Source: an uncultured Bacteroidales bacterium
GTDB lineage: Bacteria; Bacteroidota; Bacteroidia; Bacteroidales; P3
Assembly: GCA_905233475.1 (NCBI GenBank)
Contig: CAJOEN010000009.1
Coordinates: 1-41,754, forward strand
Length of the DNA stretch: 41,754 bases
Direction: 5' to 3'
Shown here: piece by piece, positions 16,936 through 25,112 of the stretch
How the letters are laid out: each line of letters starts with the position of its first letter
How positions within the stretch are numbered: the stretch's first letter is position 1
Position numbers and translations under genes: made by a program
The notes under the pieces: model-generated
Seen by the model: only the letters and a program-made list of their open reading frames with translations
Database searches by the model: none
Told to the model about the DNA's origin: nothing

Positions 16936-19386
16936 CTATTTCTTTACAATTCGGAATACTGTGGTATCGGCTTTAAGAACATAAATACCGTTCCTTAATT
17001 CGGACAGGTTAAGGGTTGTGTAACCTTTTTCAGTGTTGCTTTCCATCAGCAAGCGTCCCGACATGTCGAACAACTGTATCTTTGTGCTTTTGGTATTTCC
17101 CGTTTCTACAACTTTCAAAAGTCCGTTTGTTGGGTTGGGATATACCAGTATATTTGTAGTCTCCTGCACTGCTTCATCTATTCCTACCACATGAGGAGCG
17201 GAATAGGGCATATAGGTGAATGGTTTTCCACTGTCGGTTGTGTCGCGGTTGAATTGGCGAAGCACGTTGTCGGTGGCTATGCCGAGAACAACAACTGCAT
17301 CAAAAAATTGATTATTTGAGTCAGCAGCAACAAAAGAAGTAGTGTATGCTAAATCAAGTTGTTGCATTGTTCCAGCCTCGAAAGTAAAAGGTCCGCTGGC
17401 TCCTATACCTCGGCGGTCGCCGAATGGATTTGCCGAAGCACCTGCAGAAGTGTCGGTAAGACTTTCGCTCCAGTAGAAACCCGAAACAACTCCGTTGGTG
17501 CCCCAGTGCCAAGGGTCGCTGTTGTGCGGGAACATAAAGTTGCAAGGCAAGGCAGAAGTGTTGGTACCATTTCCACCGTAGGTTATTTTTGTGCCGTTTT
17601 TCCAAAAACCTCTCATATAATTGTAAAAATCTGATACTTGAAAGGGATCTCCATTAATGCCAGAAGTAGAGTTGTTGTAATAAGTAAAGTTCGTCATGCC
17701 CATACGCTCGTCATCGGCAATGCCGTTGCCAAAATTCATTCCGTTTATGCCACAGTTTCCAATAGTGTCGCCATGGATTATGGTGTCTCCCATGCTTATT
17801 GCAGGATTATCCGTATTATCGGCAGGCAGATAGGCACCGCCAAGGAAAGTGCAACTTTGGGCAGGCCATTTGCCATGGAACATATTTGCAGTTTGAGATA
17901 CTCCGTCATAGCCTTTATATCCATAGAACATACCCCTTGCCACATCGCAACCAATATAGTCTGAATGTGAATAACCTACGTCGAAATCGGCAAAAGCACC
18001 AAGATATGTGTTGTAATAGTTGCTGTCGGAGCGGTTGTAAATATCGTAATGAACAAAAACAGTGTTGTTCAGTGCAGTGTCGGAAGGCTCGTTGAAAGCG
18101 TAGAACATTGCGTGAATCTCCACACCCATTGGCTCTCCTTTGCTTACTTCGTGTGTAACAGTGTTGTCGTTGAAAATTGTGAATACAGCTTCGTCTCCTC
18201 TAATTATGGGATAGTCGCCGGCATAGGCGTTGTAACGACCATTGCTGTCGGCATCGTAGTATGGGGCAAGCTGTGCCGCATAACCATCAGCAATATCACC
18301 GTTGCCCGGCCATGTAAGGATATCCTCAGGAACGGTGTAACCAGAAGTTCCCACACGGGCTATATGCTCATCAATCATAGCACGCGATATGTGCCACGTT
18401 TTGTTGTAACGCATTGCTGTTTCGTATGTTGTACTTCCGTTACTTGTACGCAGTGGGCCTGGATAGTAATCGTAGCCATAAGAATTAGTGAGATATTTGC
18501 TGGCGGCCAAGTGTAGCTTGTTGCTATCGGTTTTGCCTCCAATCCACAGGCCGGTGCTGAATATTGTAGAAGCCGTATCTTCTACAATCATATACTTTTC
18601 ATTAGTCCGCCACATATACATATTTGCTATTACCGAGACGGGTGTAGAGATGTTGTTGGCGGCAAGATGGCCAAATGCGGGAAGACCGAAATATCCTATT
18701 ACTGTGTCGGGGCCTTGAACAATATAGCCGTGGTAGCCTATAGAATTTTTTATAGATTTGTCGATGGCAATGAAAGGCTTGTTCCAGCCGAAAAACATTG
18801 GTTGTATAGAATCATAATTATTTAAGATTGTACATACTAAAGTTACAGTGTCGCCAATTTCGTAAAAACTGTTGTTGTATATTCTACTATAAACATTACG
18901 GTAAGTGATACCGCCGCCACCAACTCCTACGCCAGAGATTCCTTCTATTATTTTATATCGTTCATCTATAATATCATCAAATTTTAGATAGTTATGCATT
19001 GTGGAGTCAGCTGGCAATACAATTATTTGGTGTGAGCATGGCGACTTGAGCTTGCGGAAACAGCCCCAAGGACTTTTGCGGTAATCGGAAAGATGTCCGC
19101 ACGGTACAATTACACTTATGTCGGGGCGGGTGTTATAGTTGCTTCTATTAAATAGGTATTCGGCACGATAACTGTTTGAGAGTGCTTCTCCAGCGACAGG
19201 TGGAATAGATGAAAGAAATTCCAAAGTGTCTAAAGTTGTGCAGCCTAAAAAAGACCACATTCCGACTTTGGTCAATGTCGCAGGAAAGCATACATAAGTA
19301 ACTGTGGAGTTCTCAAAGGCATAGCGGAAAGTGTTTATTACGGCATAAGTGTCGCCATTGAAGGTTACTGAATCGGGTATCACCAC
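16936..19386 (-). CDS. T9SS-sorted surface protein with N-terminal BspA-like LRR segment (5' end frame-disrupted)
   Basis: 816 residues in the main open frame. The N-terminus (GTG at 19386, MVIPDSVTFNGDTYAVINTF) is the middle of a BspA/LRR_5 repeat (FPATLTKVGMWSFLGCTTLDTLEF). A large middle domain (about 130-740) contains WPGNGDIADGYAAQLAPYYDADSNG and is shared by many Bacteroidota secreted proteins of unknown function. The last 75 residues are a type A T9SS sorting domain: NILVYPNPTNGLLKVVE, IQLFDMSGRLL, LRNGIYVLKA. The protein should cross the outer membrane through T9SS and be anchored or released. No signal peptide is in this frame; one lies upstream in another frame (19387-19552). Confidence 0.8.
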   Translation of the reverse strand: MVIPDSVTFNGDTYAVINTFRYAFENSTVTYVCFPATLTKVGMWSFLGCTTLDTLEFLSSIPPVAGEALSNSYRAEYLFNRSNYNTRPDISVIVPCGHLSDYRKSPWGCFRKLKSPCSHQIIVLPADSTMHNYLKFDDIIDERYKIIEGISGVGVGGGGITYRNVYSRIYNNSFYEIGDTVTLVCTILNNYDSIQPMFFGWNKPFIAIDKSIKNSIGYHGYIVQGPDTVIGYFGLPAFGHLAANNISTPVSVIANMYMWRTNEKYMIVEDTASTIFSTGLWIGGKTDSNKLHLAASKYLTNSYGYDYYPGPLRTSNGSTTYETAMRYNKTWHISRAMIDEHIARVGTSGYTVPEDILTWPGNGDIADGYAAQLAPYYDADSNGRYNAYAGDYPIIRGDEAVFTIFNDNTVTHEVSKGEPMGVEIHAMFYAFNEPSDTALNNTVFVHYDIYNRSDSNYYNTYLGAFADFDVGYSHSDYIGCDVARGMFYGYKGYDGVSQTANMFHGKWPAQSCTFLGGAYLPADNTDNPAISMGDTIIHGDTIGNCGINGMNFGNGIADDERMGMTNFTYYNNSTSGINGDPFQVSDFYNYMRGFWKNGTKITYGGNGTNTSALPCNFMFPHNSDPWHWGTNGVVSGFYWSESLTDTSAGASANPFGDRRGIGASGPFTFEAGTMQQLDLAYTTSFVAADSNNQFFDAVVVLGIATDNVLRQFNRDTTDSGKPFTYMPYSAPHVVGIDEAVQETTNILVYPNPTNGLLKVVETGNTKSTKIQLFDMSGRLLMESNTEKGYTTLNLSELRNGIYVLKADTTVFRIVKK

Positions 19387-19552
19387 GCGGCCTGTGAGTG
19401 GCCTGTGTCCACGCCAACAGTATGGTCGCTTGCCGAAATCACCTGATAGTTGATGTTTACGCCATCCCTATTGGTGGCTGTGAATGTCTGTGCCGACAAA
19501 TGACAAAATACAAATGCGGACAGCAATAGAGAAAATAGTTTTTTTTCATCAT
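19387..19552 (-). pseudogene. Frameshifted 5' end of the T9SS/LRR gene (signal peptide in another frame)
   Basis: On the minus strand two ATGs (19552 and 19549) are followed by A8 (19546-19539). Directly after A8, in the -1 frame, a signal peptide reads KLFSLLLSAFVFCHLSAQ, followed by TFTATNRDGVNINYQVIS, a typical start of BspA-like proteins. That frame hits a stop near 19391. The frame of the main gene takes over with PLTGRVVIPDSV, so a second one-base shift is needed around 19395-19425. Both shifts go in the same direction. One extra A in the run plus one extra base later would restore a full-length secreted protein starting at 19552. Confidence 0.65.
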
Positions 19553-19773
19553 TTTCTTAAGGTCTCTAGTTACTATATTTTTGTTTTTCTGCATAGAATC
19601 GCCGCCGAGACCCAATTTGAACGGCACAAACTATTACAAAAAGTGTGCAAATATACGTTTTTTTCTGAAATGGAAATTGCTCAGGATTTTTTTATCAACA
19701 GATTGTTTATTTTCGATTTTTCTTGTGTCACACTTGTTGGTAGCATAGCACAGAATTTGTCGATTTTTTTTCG

Positions 19774-19781
19774 TAAATTTG
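19774..19781 (+). promoter_or_regulatory. -7 element TAAATTTG upstream of the MATE gene
   Basis: It matches TAnnTTTG and lies 20 bases before the ATG at 19802. No obvious -33 element is at the ideal spacing. It also supports 19802 as the start, because the longer upstream frame would begin before the promoter. Confidence 0.5.
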
Positions 19782-19801
19782 CAAGTTTTAAAATTGATTT
19801 T

Positions 19802-21220
19802 ATGCCAATTGTTGATAAAACCAAAGAGCTTGAGACAGAGAAGATTGGACGTCTTTTACTGGTGTATGCGCTACCGGCTGTAATCAGTCAGATTATTGCT
19901 TCGGTTTACAATCTTGTGGACCGCATGTTCCTCGGACAGTGCGTAAGTGCGCTGGCCATAACGGGACTGGGAATTACCATGCCAATAATGAACATAATAC
20001 ATGCTTTTGGCTCGCTTGTGGGTGCAGGTTCGGCAAGTCGTATGAGTATTGTGTTGGGACGCAAAGACCAGCGTTGGGCAGAGAAAATATTGGGCAACAG
20101 CGTTATACTTACCTTTATTTTCGGCTTTCTGTTCGTAGGCGTGGGATACCTTAAAATGGACGACATCCTCGGTCTTTTCGGAGCTTCCGCCGACACAATA
20201 GGCTACGCCCGCGAGTATATGATAATTGTGCTGCCGGGCATGTTTCTCACCACACTTACGTTCAACCTTGCGGGACTGATACGTGCCTCGGGCTATCCCA
20301 TAAAAGCTATGATAATACTTGCAGGAGGGGCGGTGCTCAATATCATTCTCGACGCACTGTTTATATATAAATTGGACTTGGGTATAGCCGGTGCGGCTTG
20401 GGCAACGACCATCTCTATGGCGGTGTCGGCATTCTTTTCGGTCTTGCATTTTATTCAAAATAGTTCGTTCATTCGTTTCCATAGGCATGTTTGGAAACCA
20501 AAGGGCTATATCTTTCGCAACATACTGATGATAGGCATAAGTCCTTTTTCGATGAACCTTGCTGGTTCGGCGGTTGTGGCGTTGCTCAATGTACAGCTTT
20601 TGCGCTATGGCGGCGACCTCGCCGTTGGTGCCAATGTGGTGGTGAACTCCTATGCCATGCTCATACTTATGCTTATGTTGGGATTGTGCCAAGGTATGCA
20701 GCCCATAGCAGGCTACAACTACGGTGCGGGGCACAACCACCGCCTTAAAGAGGTGTACATTTTGACCATGAAGATTTGTGTGGCAGTAGGTGTTTTCGGC
20801 GCCATAACATCTGTGTGTTTCCCCGCTTTTATATCAGGAATGTTTACCAAAGACACAGAACTTATCAACATATCGTCTATGGCAATGCCGCTGCTCCTTG
20901 TAATGGCTCCGCTGATAGGTTTTACAATCACCAACTCGCAGTTTTTCCAGTCAATCGACAAGCCTTGGATAGCCATAGTAACGAGCCTTTCGCGTCAGGT
21001 GTTATTTCTTATACCGATGATGTTTATAGTACCCGATATATTCACTTATTTCGGTGGCGACGGGCTTACAGGCGTTTTTGCCTCATGCACTATCTGTGAT
21101 GTGTTGGGTGCCGTTTTGGCGGCTATACTGCTGTTTTCGCAACGCAAGGTGTTCCGTCCGGGCTATGTGCCTCCTGCACGGCGACCCAAAAAAGAAAACA
21201 GCCCGAAACAAATGGATTGA
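19802..21220 (+). CDS. MATE-family multidrug/Na+ efflux transporter
   Basis: 472 residues from ATG 19802 (MPIVDKTKELETEKIGRLLLVYALPAVISQ). The open frame extends upstream to 19484, but that part is low-complexity, overlaps the 5' end of the divergent T9SS gene and lies before the promoter. Two six-helix halves are visible. The family motif ALPAVISQIIASVYNLVDRMFLGQ is in helix 1, GAGSASRMSIVLGR follows, and helix 7 begins NILMIGISPFSMNLAGS. MATE proteins export cationic drugs and metabolites using Na+ or H+ gradients. The substrate is not predictable. The gene is monocistronic and faces the YitT gene tail to tail. Confidence 0.92.
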   Translation: MPIVDKTKELETEKIGRLLLVYALPAVISQIIASVYNLVDRMFLGQCVSALAITGLGITMPIMNIIHAFGSLVGAGSASRMSIVLGRKDQRWAEKILGNSVILTFIFGFLFVGVGYLKMDDILGLFGASADTIGYAREYMIIVLPGMFLTTLTFNLAGLIRASGYPIKAMIILAGGAVLNIILDALFIYKLDLGIAGAAWATTISMAVSAFFSVLHFIQNSSFIRFHRHVWKPKGYIFRNILMIGISPFSMNLAGSAVVALLNVQLLRYGGDLAVGANVVVNSYAMLILMLMLGLCQGMQPIAGYNYGAGHNHRLKEVYILTMKICVAVGVFGAITSVCFPAFISGMFTKDTELINISSMAMPLLLVMAPLIGFTITNSQFFQSIDKPWIAIVTSLSRQVLFLIPMMFIVPDIFTYFGGDGLTGVFASCTICDVLGAVLAAILLFSQRKVFRPGYVPPARRPKKENSPKQMD

Positions 21221-21292
21221 TTCAGAGCTGTTCATGCGTTTTTTTTATGAATTCTATCGTTAGGATTGTCTGCTGATGTAATCCCTTGTTAA

Positions 21293-22240
21293 TCAATTAC
21301 TTTCGGGTAGCGATTTGAAACCGAATCCCATTATTTCGCTACTTTCTATGATGTTGATAAAAGCGTCGGGGTCGAGGCGGCGTATGTTGGATTTCAGTTT
21401 TACAAGGTCGGAGCGCTCAAGGGTAACGTATATCATCTTGCGTTCCACACCTTTGTACAAACCAGTACCCGCAAAGCAGGTGCCTCCGCGCTCCAAGTCG
21501 TTGATTATGAAATCGCGTATTGCCTCGGTTCTGTCGGTTATGATAAACACAGTTTTGTACGTCTTAATACCGTCCACAACAAGGTCGATAACCTTACTTT
21601 CGATATAGATGAGTATAATGGAGTATATTGGCAGACGAATGTCGTCGAATGCGATAAGTGTTGTGAGCGATATAAGGCTGTCCACTATGAGCACGAGGGT
21701 GCCAAGCGATATATGGGTGTATTTGTGCAAGATCATTGAGATGATGTCGCTACCGCCCGAGGTGGCTCCGGCACGGAATATCACGCCAATGGCAACGCCG
21801 TAGATAAGTCCCGACACCACTGTGTTGAGAAAAAAATCGGGCATAAAGAAACGTTGCACCTCGCCGTCCATAAAGAACAGCGAAGCATGTGCCTGTACAT
21901 CAAAGAAATCCCCGTCGTGGATAAGTGGAGCGTATCCCCAAAAAGTCTCCATTACAAACGTAAAAACGGGAATCAGTACTACAGAAACCACCGTCTTTAC
22001 TCCAAATTTGGGTCCAAGTATTATAGTTCCTATGATAAGCAATGGAATGTCCATGCATACACCGGCAAGTGATATTTTCCATCCCCACAGCGAGTTGAAA
22101 ACGTTGGCCAAGCCGTAAACGCCTCCGGGCGCAAGGTGGTAGGGATTTACGAACATCACATCGCCAACAGCGAACAAAGCGCTGCCAAGTATAAGGTAAA
22201 GGTATGAAATGATTTCGGTTTTTAGTTTGTCGTTTTTCAT
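21293..22240 (-). CDS. YitT-family membrane protein (DUF161/DUF2179)
   Basis: 315 residues. About five hydrophobic segments lie in the first 210 residues. The family motif NPYHLAPGGVYGLANVFNSLWGW is near residue 31-53, and GATSGGSDIISMILHKY near 158-174. The cytosolic C-terminal DUF2179 domain (KTVFIITDRTEAIRDFIINDLERGGTCFAGTG...KMIYVTLERSDLVKLKSNIRRLDPDAFINI) has a ferredoxin-like fold. Function is unknown; a transporter role is often assumed. It has its own promoter (-7 box at 22304-22297, minus strand). Confidence 0.9.
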   Translation of the reverse strand: MKNDKLKTEIISYLYLILGSALFAVGDVMFVNPYHLAPGGVYGLANVFNSLWGWKISLAGVCMDIPLLIIGTIILGPKFGVKTVVSVVLIPVFTFVMETFWGYAPLIHDGDFFDVQAHASLFFMDGEVQRFFMPDFFLNTVVSGLIYGVAIGVIFRAGATSGGSDIISMILHKYTHISLGTLVLIVDSLISLTTLIAFDDIRLPIYSIILIYIESKVIDLVVDGIKTYKTVFIITDRTEAIRDFIINDLERGGTCFAGTGLYKGVERKMIYVTLERSDLVKLKSNIRRLDPDAFINIIESSEIMGFGFKSLPESN

Positions 22241-22296
22241 GCCGTTTGTTGATTTATAAATTGTTATGGGTATTTGTCAAAGCGTTTTCGTTTGTG

Positions 22297-22304
22297 CAAA
22301 GGTA
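22297..22304 (-). promoter_or_regulatory. -7 element TACCTTTG for the YitT gene
   Basis: On the minus strand TACCTTTG matches TAnnTTTG, 57 bases upstream of the YitT ATG. Confidence 0.5.
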
Positions 22305-22340
22305 CGAAATTTTTGTTGATTGTTTTATTGTTTTTTGTTG

Positions 22341-22431
22341 AGACGCGCCATGGCACGTCTGTACATTTTTATTTAATATGTGGCGCGCCGCGTCTGTACA
22401 TAAATCCGTGTAGACGCGCCATGGCACGTCT
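22341..22431. repeat. Cluster of interspersed palindromic elements
   Basis: Two identical 20-base imperfect palindromes (22341-22360 and 22412-22431) have arms AGACG/CGTCT around the self-complementary GCCATGGC, each followed by GTACATTTTT. A degenerate third copy with GGCGCGCC at its centre lies at 22379-22400. They occupy the gene-free stretch 22241-22552 between argF and the YitT gene and resemble REP-like dispersed palindromes. Confidence 0.75.
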
Positions 22432-22447
22432 GTACATTTTTTTTCTG

Positions 22448-22477
22448 TGTATAGACGATGTGCACATCGTCTATACA
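22448..22477. repeat. Perfect 30-bp palindrome
   Basis: Positions 22448-22462 are exactly complementary to 22463-22477, with no loop and GTGCAC at the centre. It begins TGTATAGACGATG. It could be a cruciform, a dimeric regulator's operator or another member of the palindromic family next to it. It lies downstream of argF and upstream of the YitT promoter. Confidence 0.8.
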
Positions 22478-22488
22478 GGATAGCAAAT

Positions 22489-22520
22489 AAAAAAGACGCC
22501 ATAAAACGGCGTCTTTTTTT
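22489..22520. terminator. Bidirectional terminator after argF
   Basis: A 12-bp stem of AAAAAAGACGCC (22489-22500) and its complement (22508-22519), with a 7-nt loop, lies 33 bases beyond the argF stop. The A and T runs allow termination from either side. Confidence 0.85.
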
Positions 22521-22552
22521 ATTATTATTTATATTGTATAATTCCGAAATCA

Positions 22553-23554
22553 TCAGTCGCCGAGGGTAGCCACCATAACGGCTTTGATGGTGTGCATACG
22601 GTTTTCGGCTTCGTCGAAAACGATGGAGGCTTCGCTCTCGAAAACCTCTTCGGTAACTTCGATGCCGTCGAGACCGAATTTTTCGTGCACGTCGCGTCCC
22701 ACCTGTGTTTCAAGGTTGTGGTAAGCGGGCAGGCAGTGCATGAATTTGCATTTTGGGTTGCCTGTGTTTTTCATCATCTGTGCGTTCACCTGATAGGGTT
22801 TCAGCATCTTGATACGTTCTTCCCAAACTTTTTCGGGTTCACCCATACTTACCCAAACGTCGGTGTAGATGAAATCGCAGCCTTTAACGCCTTTAACGGG
22901 GTCGTCGGTAACGGTAACAGTGGCACCCGTTTCTTTGGCTATTTCCTTGCATTGTTTCACAAGTTTTGTGTCGGGCTGTAGTTTCTTGGGGGCGATGATA
23001 CGCACGTCCATGCCCATCTTGGCGCCGCCAACCATCAGGCTGTTGCCCATATTGAAGCGAGCGTCGCCTACGTAAGCGAAAGTGACTTGGTTGAGCGGTT
23101 TGTCTACATGTTCCTGCATGGTGAGGAAGTCGGCCAAAATTTGGGTGGGGTGTGACTCGTTGGTAAGACCGTTCCAAACGGGAACGCCGGCGTAAGCGGC
23201 CAGTTCCTCGACGGTGTCCTGCTTGAAACCACGATATTCGACACCGTCGTACATACGTCCGAGAACGCGGGCGGTGTCTTTCATGCTTTCCTTGACGCCT
23301 ATCTGCGAACCTGTGGGACCAAGATAGGTAACGTGTGCGCCTTGGTCTTTGGCGGCGACCTCGAAAGCACAACGTGTACGGGTTGAGGTTTTCTCAAAAA
23401 TAAGGGCGATGTTCTTGCCGGTCATTTTGGGTTGCTCGCATCCGGCATATTTAGCGCGTTTCAGGTCGCGTGCCAGGTCGAGCAGATAGTTGAGTTCCTT
23501 GGGACTGAAGTCTAAAATCTTCAGAAAATTGCGGTTTCTTAAATTGTAAGCCAT
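22553..23554 (-). CDS. argF: Ornithine carbamoyltransferase
   Basis: 333 residues. Carbamoyl-phosphate-binding STRTR (Ser57-Arg61) and the HPTQ and HCLP motifs are all present, as is [14 protein letters not shown] near the C-terminus. The enzyme interconverts ornithine plus carbamoyl phosphate with citrulline plus phosphate. The length and the nearby carbamate kinase gene (same strand, two genes upstream) are typical of the catabolic arcB type, which makes carbamoyl phosphate for ATP synthesis. Arginine deiminase is not in the window, so an anabolic role is equally possible. It is the last gene of the unit starting at 24982 and is followed by a terminator. Confidence 0.95.
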   Translation of the reverse strand: MAYNLRNRNFLKILDFSPKELNYLLDLARDLKRAKYAGCEQPKMTGKNIALIFEKTSTRTRCAFEVAAKDQGAHVTYLGPTGSQIGVKESMKDTARVLGRMYDGVEYRGFKQDTVEELAAYAGVPVWNGLTNESHPTQILADFLTMQEHVDKPLNQVTFAYVGDARFNMGNSLMVGGAKMGMDVRIIAPKKLQPDTKLVKQCKEIAKETGATVTVTDDPVKGVKGCDFIYTDVWVSMGEPEKVWEERIKMLKPYQVNAQMMKNTGNPKCKFMHCLPAYHNLETQVGRDVHEKFGLDGIEVTEEVFESEASIVFDEAENRMHTIKAVMVATLGD

Positions 23555-23580
23555 GTTTTTCTTGTTTTAATTTATAAATA

Positions 23581-24003
23581 TTATTGTTTGTTTGAATTCT
23601 TTTTTAGTAACGAATAAAACCATATCCACAATATGGCACAAAAAACTAACCCTACTGCTCCGACAATCAACATTAAACTGCTACCAGACCAATGCATTAT
23701 GCTGAACAGTAATCCAATAATTGCAGCGCCCAACGAGTATCCTGTTAGTTTCATGACAAAATTCCAAACACCGTGGAAGTTTTCGTATGGACAGGGTATA
23801 TAACCAGCGAAAAAAGCCACCAAAGCGAGGGCGCTCATGGCGGAAACGAGCAACGTTTCACCTTCTTTTATGCCATAAAGTTTCATAATAAGTCCGATAA
23901 TTGTTATGATAACACCCATCACAGCCAATTTTTTCAAAAATAGCTTAAACTGCGGCGATGATGCAATTTTGCCTATGGGTGATAATGTGTTTCTGTCGTC
24001 CAT
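23581..24003 (-). CDS. Four-helix membrane protein between arcC and argF, unknown function
   Basis: 140 residues from the ATG at 24003; a TTG four codons upstream is less likely. Four hydrophobic segments are visible (AVMGVIITIIGLIMKLYGI, LLVSAMSALALVAFFAGYI, GYSLGAAIIGLLFSIMHW, LMLIVGAVGLVFCAILWIWF). The IMHWSGSSLMLIVG segment resembles the MHWPG-type membrane motif of GldL-like Bacteroidota proteins, but the similarity is short. It lies 26 bases before argF and 37 bases after the carbamate kinase gene on the same strand, so it is probably cotranscribed. A link to arginine/ornithine metabolism is only suggested by position. Confidence 0.75.
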   Translation of the reverse strand: MDDRNTLSPIGKIASSPQFKLFLKKLAVMGVIITIIGLIMKLYGIKEGETLLVSAMSALALVAFFAGYIPCPYENFHGVWNFVMKLTGYSLGAAIIGLLFSIMHWSGSSLMLIVGAVGLVFCAILWIWFYSLLKKNSNKQ

Positions 24004-24040
24004 ATTATGTTTCAACTTTCAACTCCAAGTTCCCGAACTC

Positions 24041-24982
24041 CTACTTTCTAACTATTCTCGTTCCGCAATAGGGATTTTCTAATTGTCCGGCCTCGGTTAT
24101 TACACATTCCCTGCCGCCGTTTTCGAGGAACATGATTCCCGCACGTATTTTCGGTGCCATAGAACCTTCGGCAAACTGACCTTCTTCGAGGTAGCGTTTG
24201 GCTTCGTCGATGGTGATGGTGTCGAGAGCTTTCTCGTTTTCCTTGCGGAAATTGATGTAAACCTTTGGTACATCGGTAAGTATGTACAGTTCGTCGGCTT
24301 CTATCTGTATGGCGCACAAAGCCGAGGCAAGGTCCTTGTCGATAACAGCCTCAACGCCACGTACATAGTCGCTCTCCTCGACCACAGGTATGCCGCCGCC
24401 GCCTACGGTTACAACCACATTGCCGGCACGTACCAACTGCTTGATAATCTTAATGTTGTTTATGCGTTTGGGTTTTGGGGAAGCCACCACTTTGCGCCAG
24501 CCGTTGCCTTTGGGGTCTTCGCGGTATATTGCACCTGTTTCGTTGTGCAGGCGTTCAGCCTCTTCCTTGGTGTAGTAGGGACCCACGGGCTTGGTGGGGT
24601 TCTGGAATTTGGGGTCGAGTTTGTTCACGGCCACCTGGGTTACTATAGTCACCACATCCTTGTAGATGTCGTTTTTGGCAAACATATTGCGCAGTGCTAT
24701 CTCGATCATGTAGGCAATGGAGCCTTGGGTTTCGGCCACACAGTAGTCCATAGGCATGGATGGTATGCCAAATGCTTTGGCACCTGCTTCGTGTTGTAGC
24801 ATTACGTTGCCCACCTGAGGGCCGTTGCCGTGTCCGATGACGATGTTGTAACCACGTTTGATAAGGTTGCACAGGCACTCGCAGGTCTGTTCCACGTTGG
24901 CTATCTGCTCTTCAAAAGTCCCTTTTTGTCCGCTTCGTAGAAGGGCGTTTCCGCCGAAAGCAACTACGGCAAGTTTTCTCAT
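24041..24982 (-). CDS. arcC: Carbamate kinase
   Basis: 313 residues of the amino-acid kinase fold. N-terminal KLAVVAFGGNALLRSGQKGTFEEQ is the family signature, with VIGHGNGPQVGN next. The C-terminal half has VTVGGGGIPVVEE and AVIDKDLASALCA, and the protein ends MAPKIRAGIMFLENGG, all conserved in carbamate kinases. It makes ATP from carbamoyl phosphate, the last step of the arginine deiminase pathway or of other carbamoyl-phosphate-yielding routes. It is the first gene of a three-gene unit with the small membrane protein and ornithine carbamoyltransferase, behind the promoter at 25045-25052. Confidence 0.95.
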   Translation of the reverse strand: MRKLAVVAFGGNALLRSGQKGTFEEQIANVEQTCECLCNLIKRGYNIVIGHGNGPQVGNVMLQHEAGAKAFGIPSMPMDYCVAETQGSIAYMIEIALRNMFAKNDIYKDVVTIVTQVAVNKLDPKFQNPTKPVGPYYTKEEAERLHNETGAIYREDPKGNGWRKVVASPKPKRINNIKIIKQLVRAGNVVVTVGGGGIPVVEESDYVRGVEAVIDKDLASALCAIQIEADELYILTDVPKVYINFRKENEKALDTITIDEAKRYLEEGQFAEGSMAPKIRAGIMFLENGGRECVITEAGQLENPYCGTRIVRK

Positions 24983-25044
24983 ATATTTATTATCCTTTTA
25001 ATTGTCAGTGTTTTATGTAAAATGCTGTTTTTTTTAGTAAGTTG

Positions 25045-25052
25045 CAAATATA
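25045..25052 (-). promoter_or_regulatory. Promoter (-7 TATATTTG) of the arcC-argF unit
   Basis: On the minus strand TATATTTG lies 63 bases upstream of the arcC ATG and matches TAnnTTTG. Confidence 0.55.
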
Positions 25053-25112
25053 GCAAAAAAATGGGATATTGTCAAAAATAGAATATGCGAGTTGAAAAAA
25101 ATGTCCTATGTA

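Noticed and set aside
19484-19801. N-terminal extension of the MATE transporter
   Set aside because: It overlaps the 5' end of the divergent T9SS gene and precedes the -7 element. Family similarity begins at the ATG at 19802.
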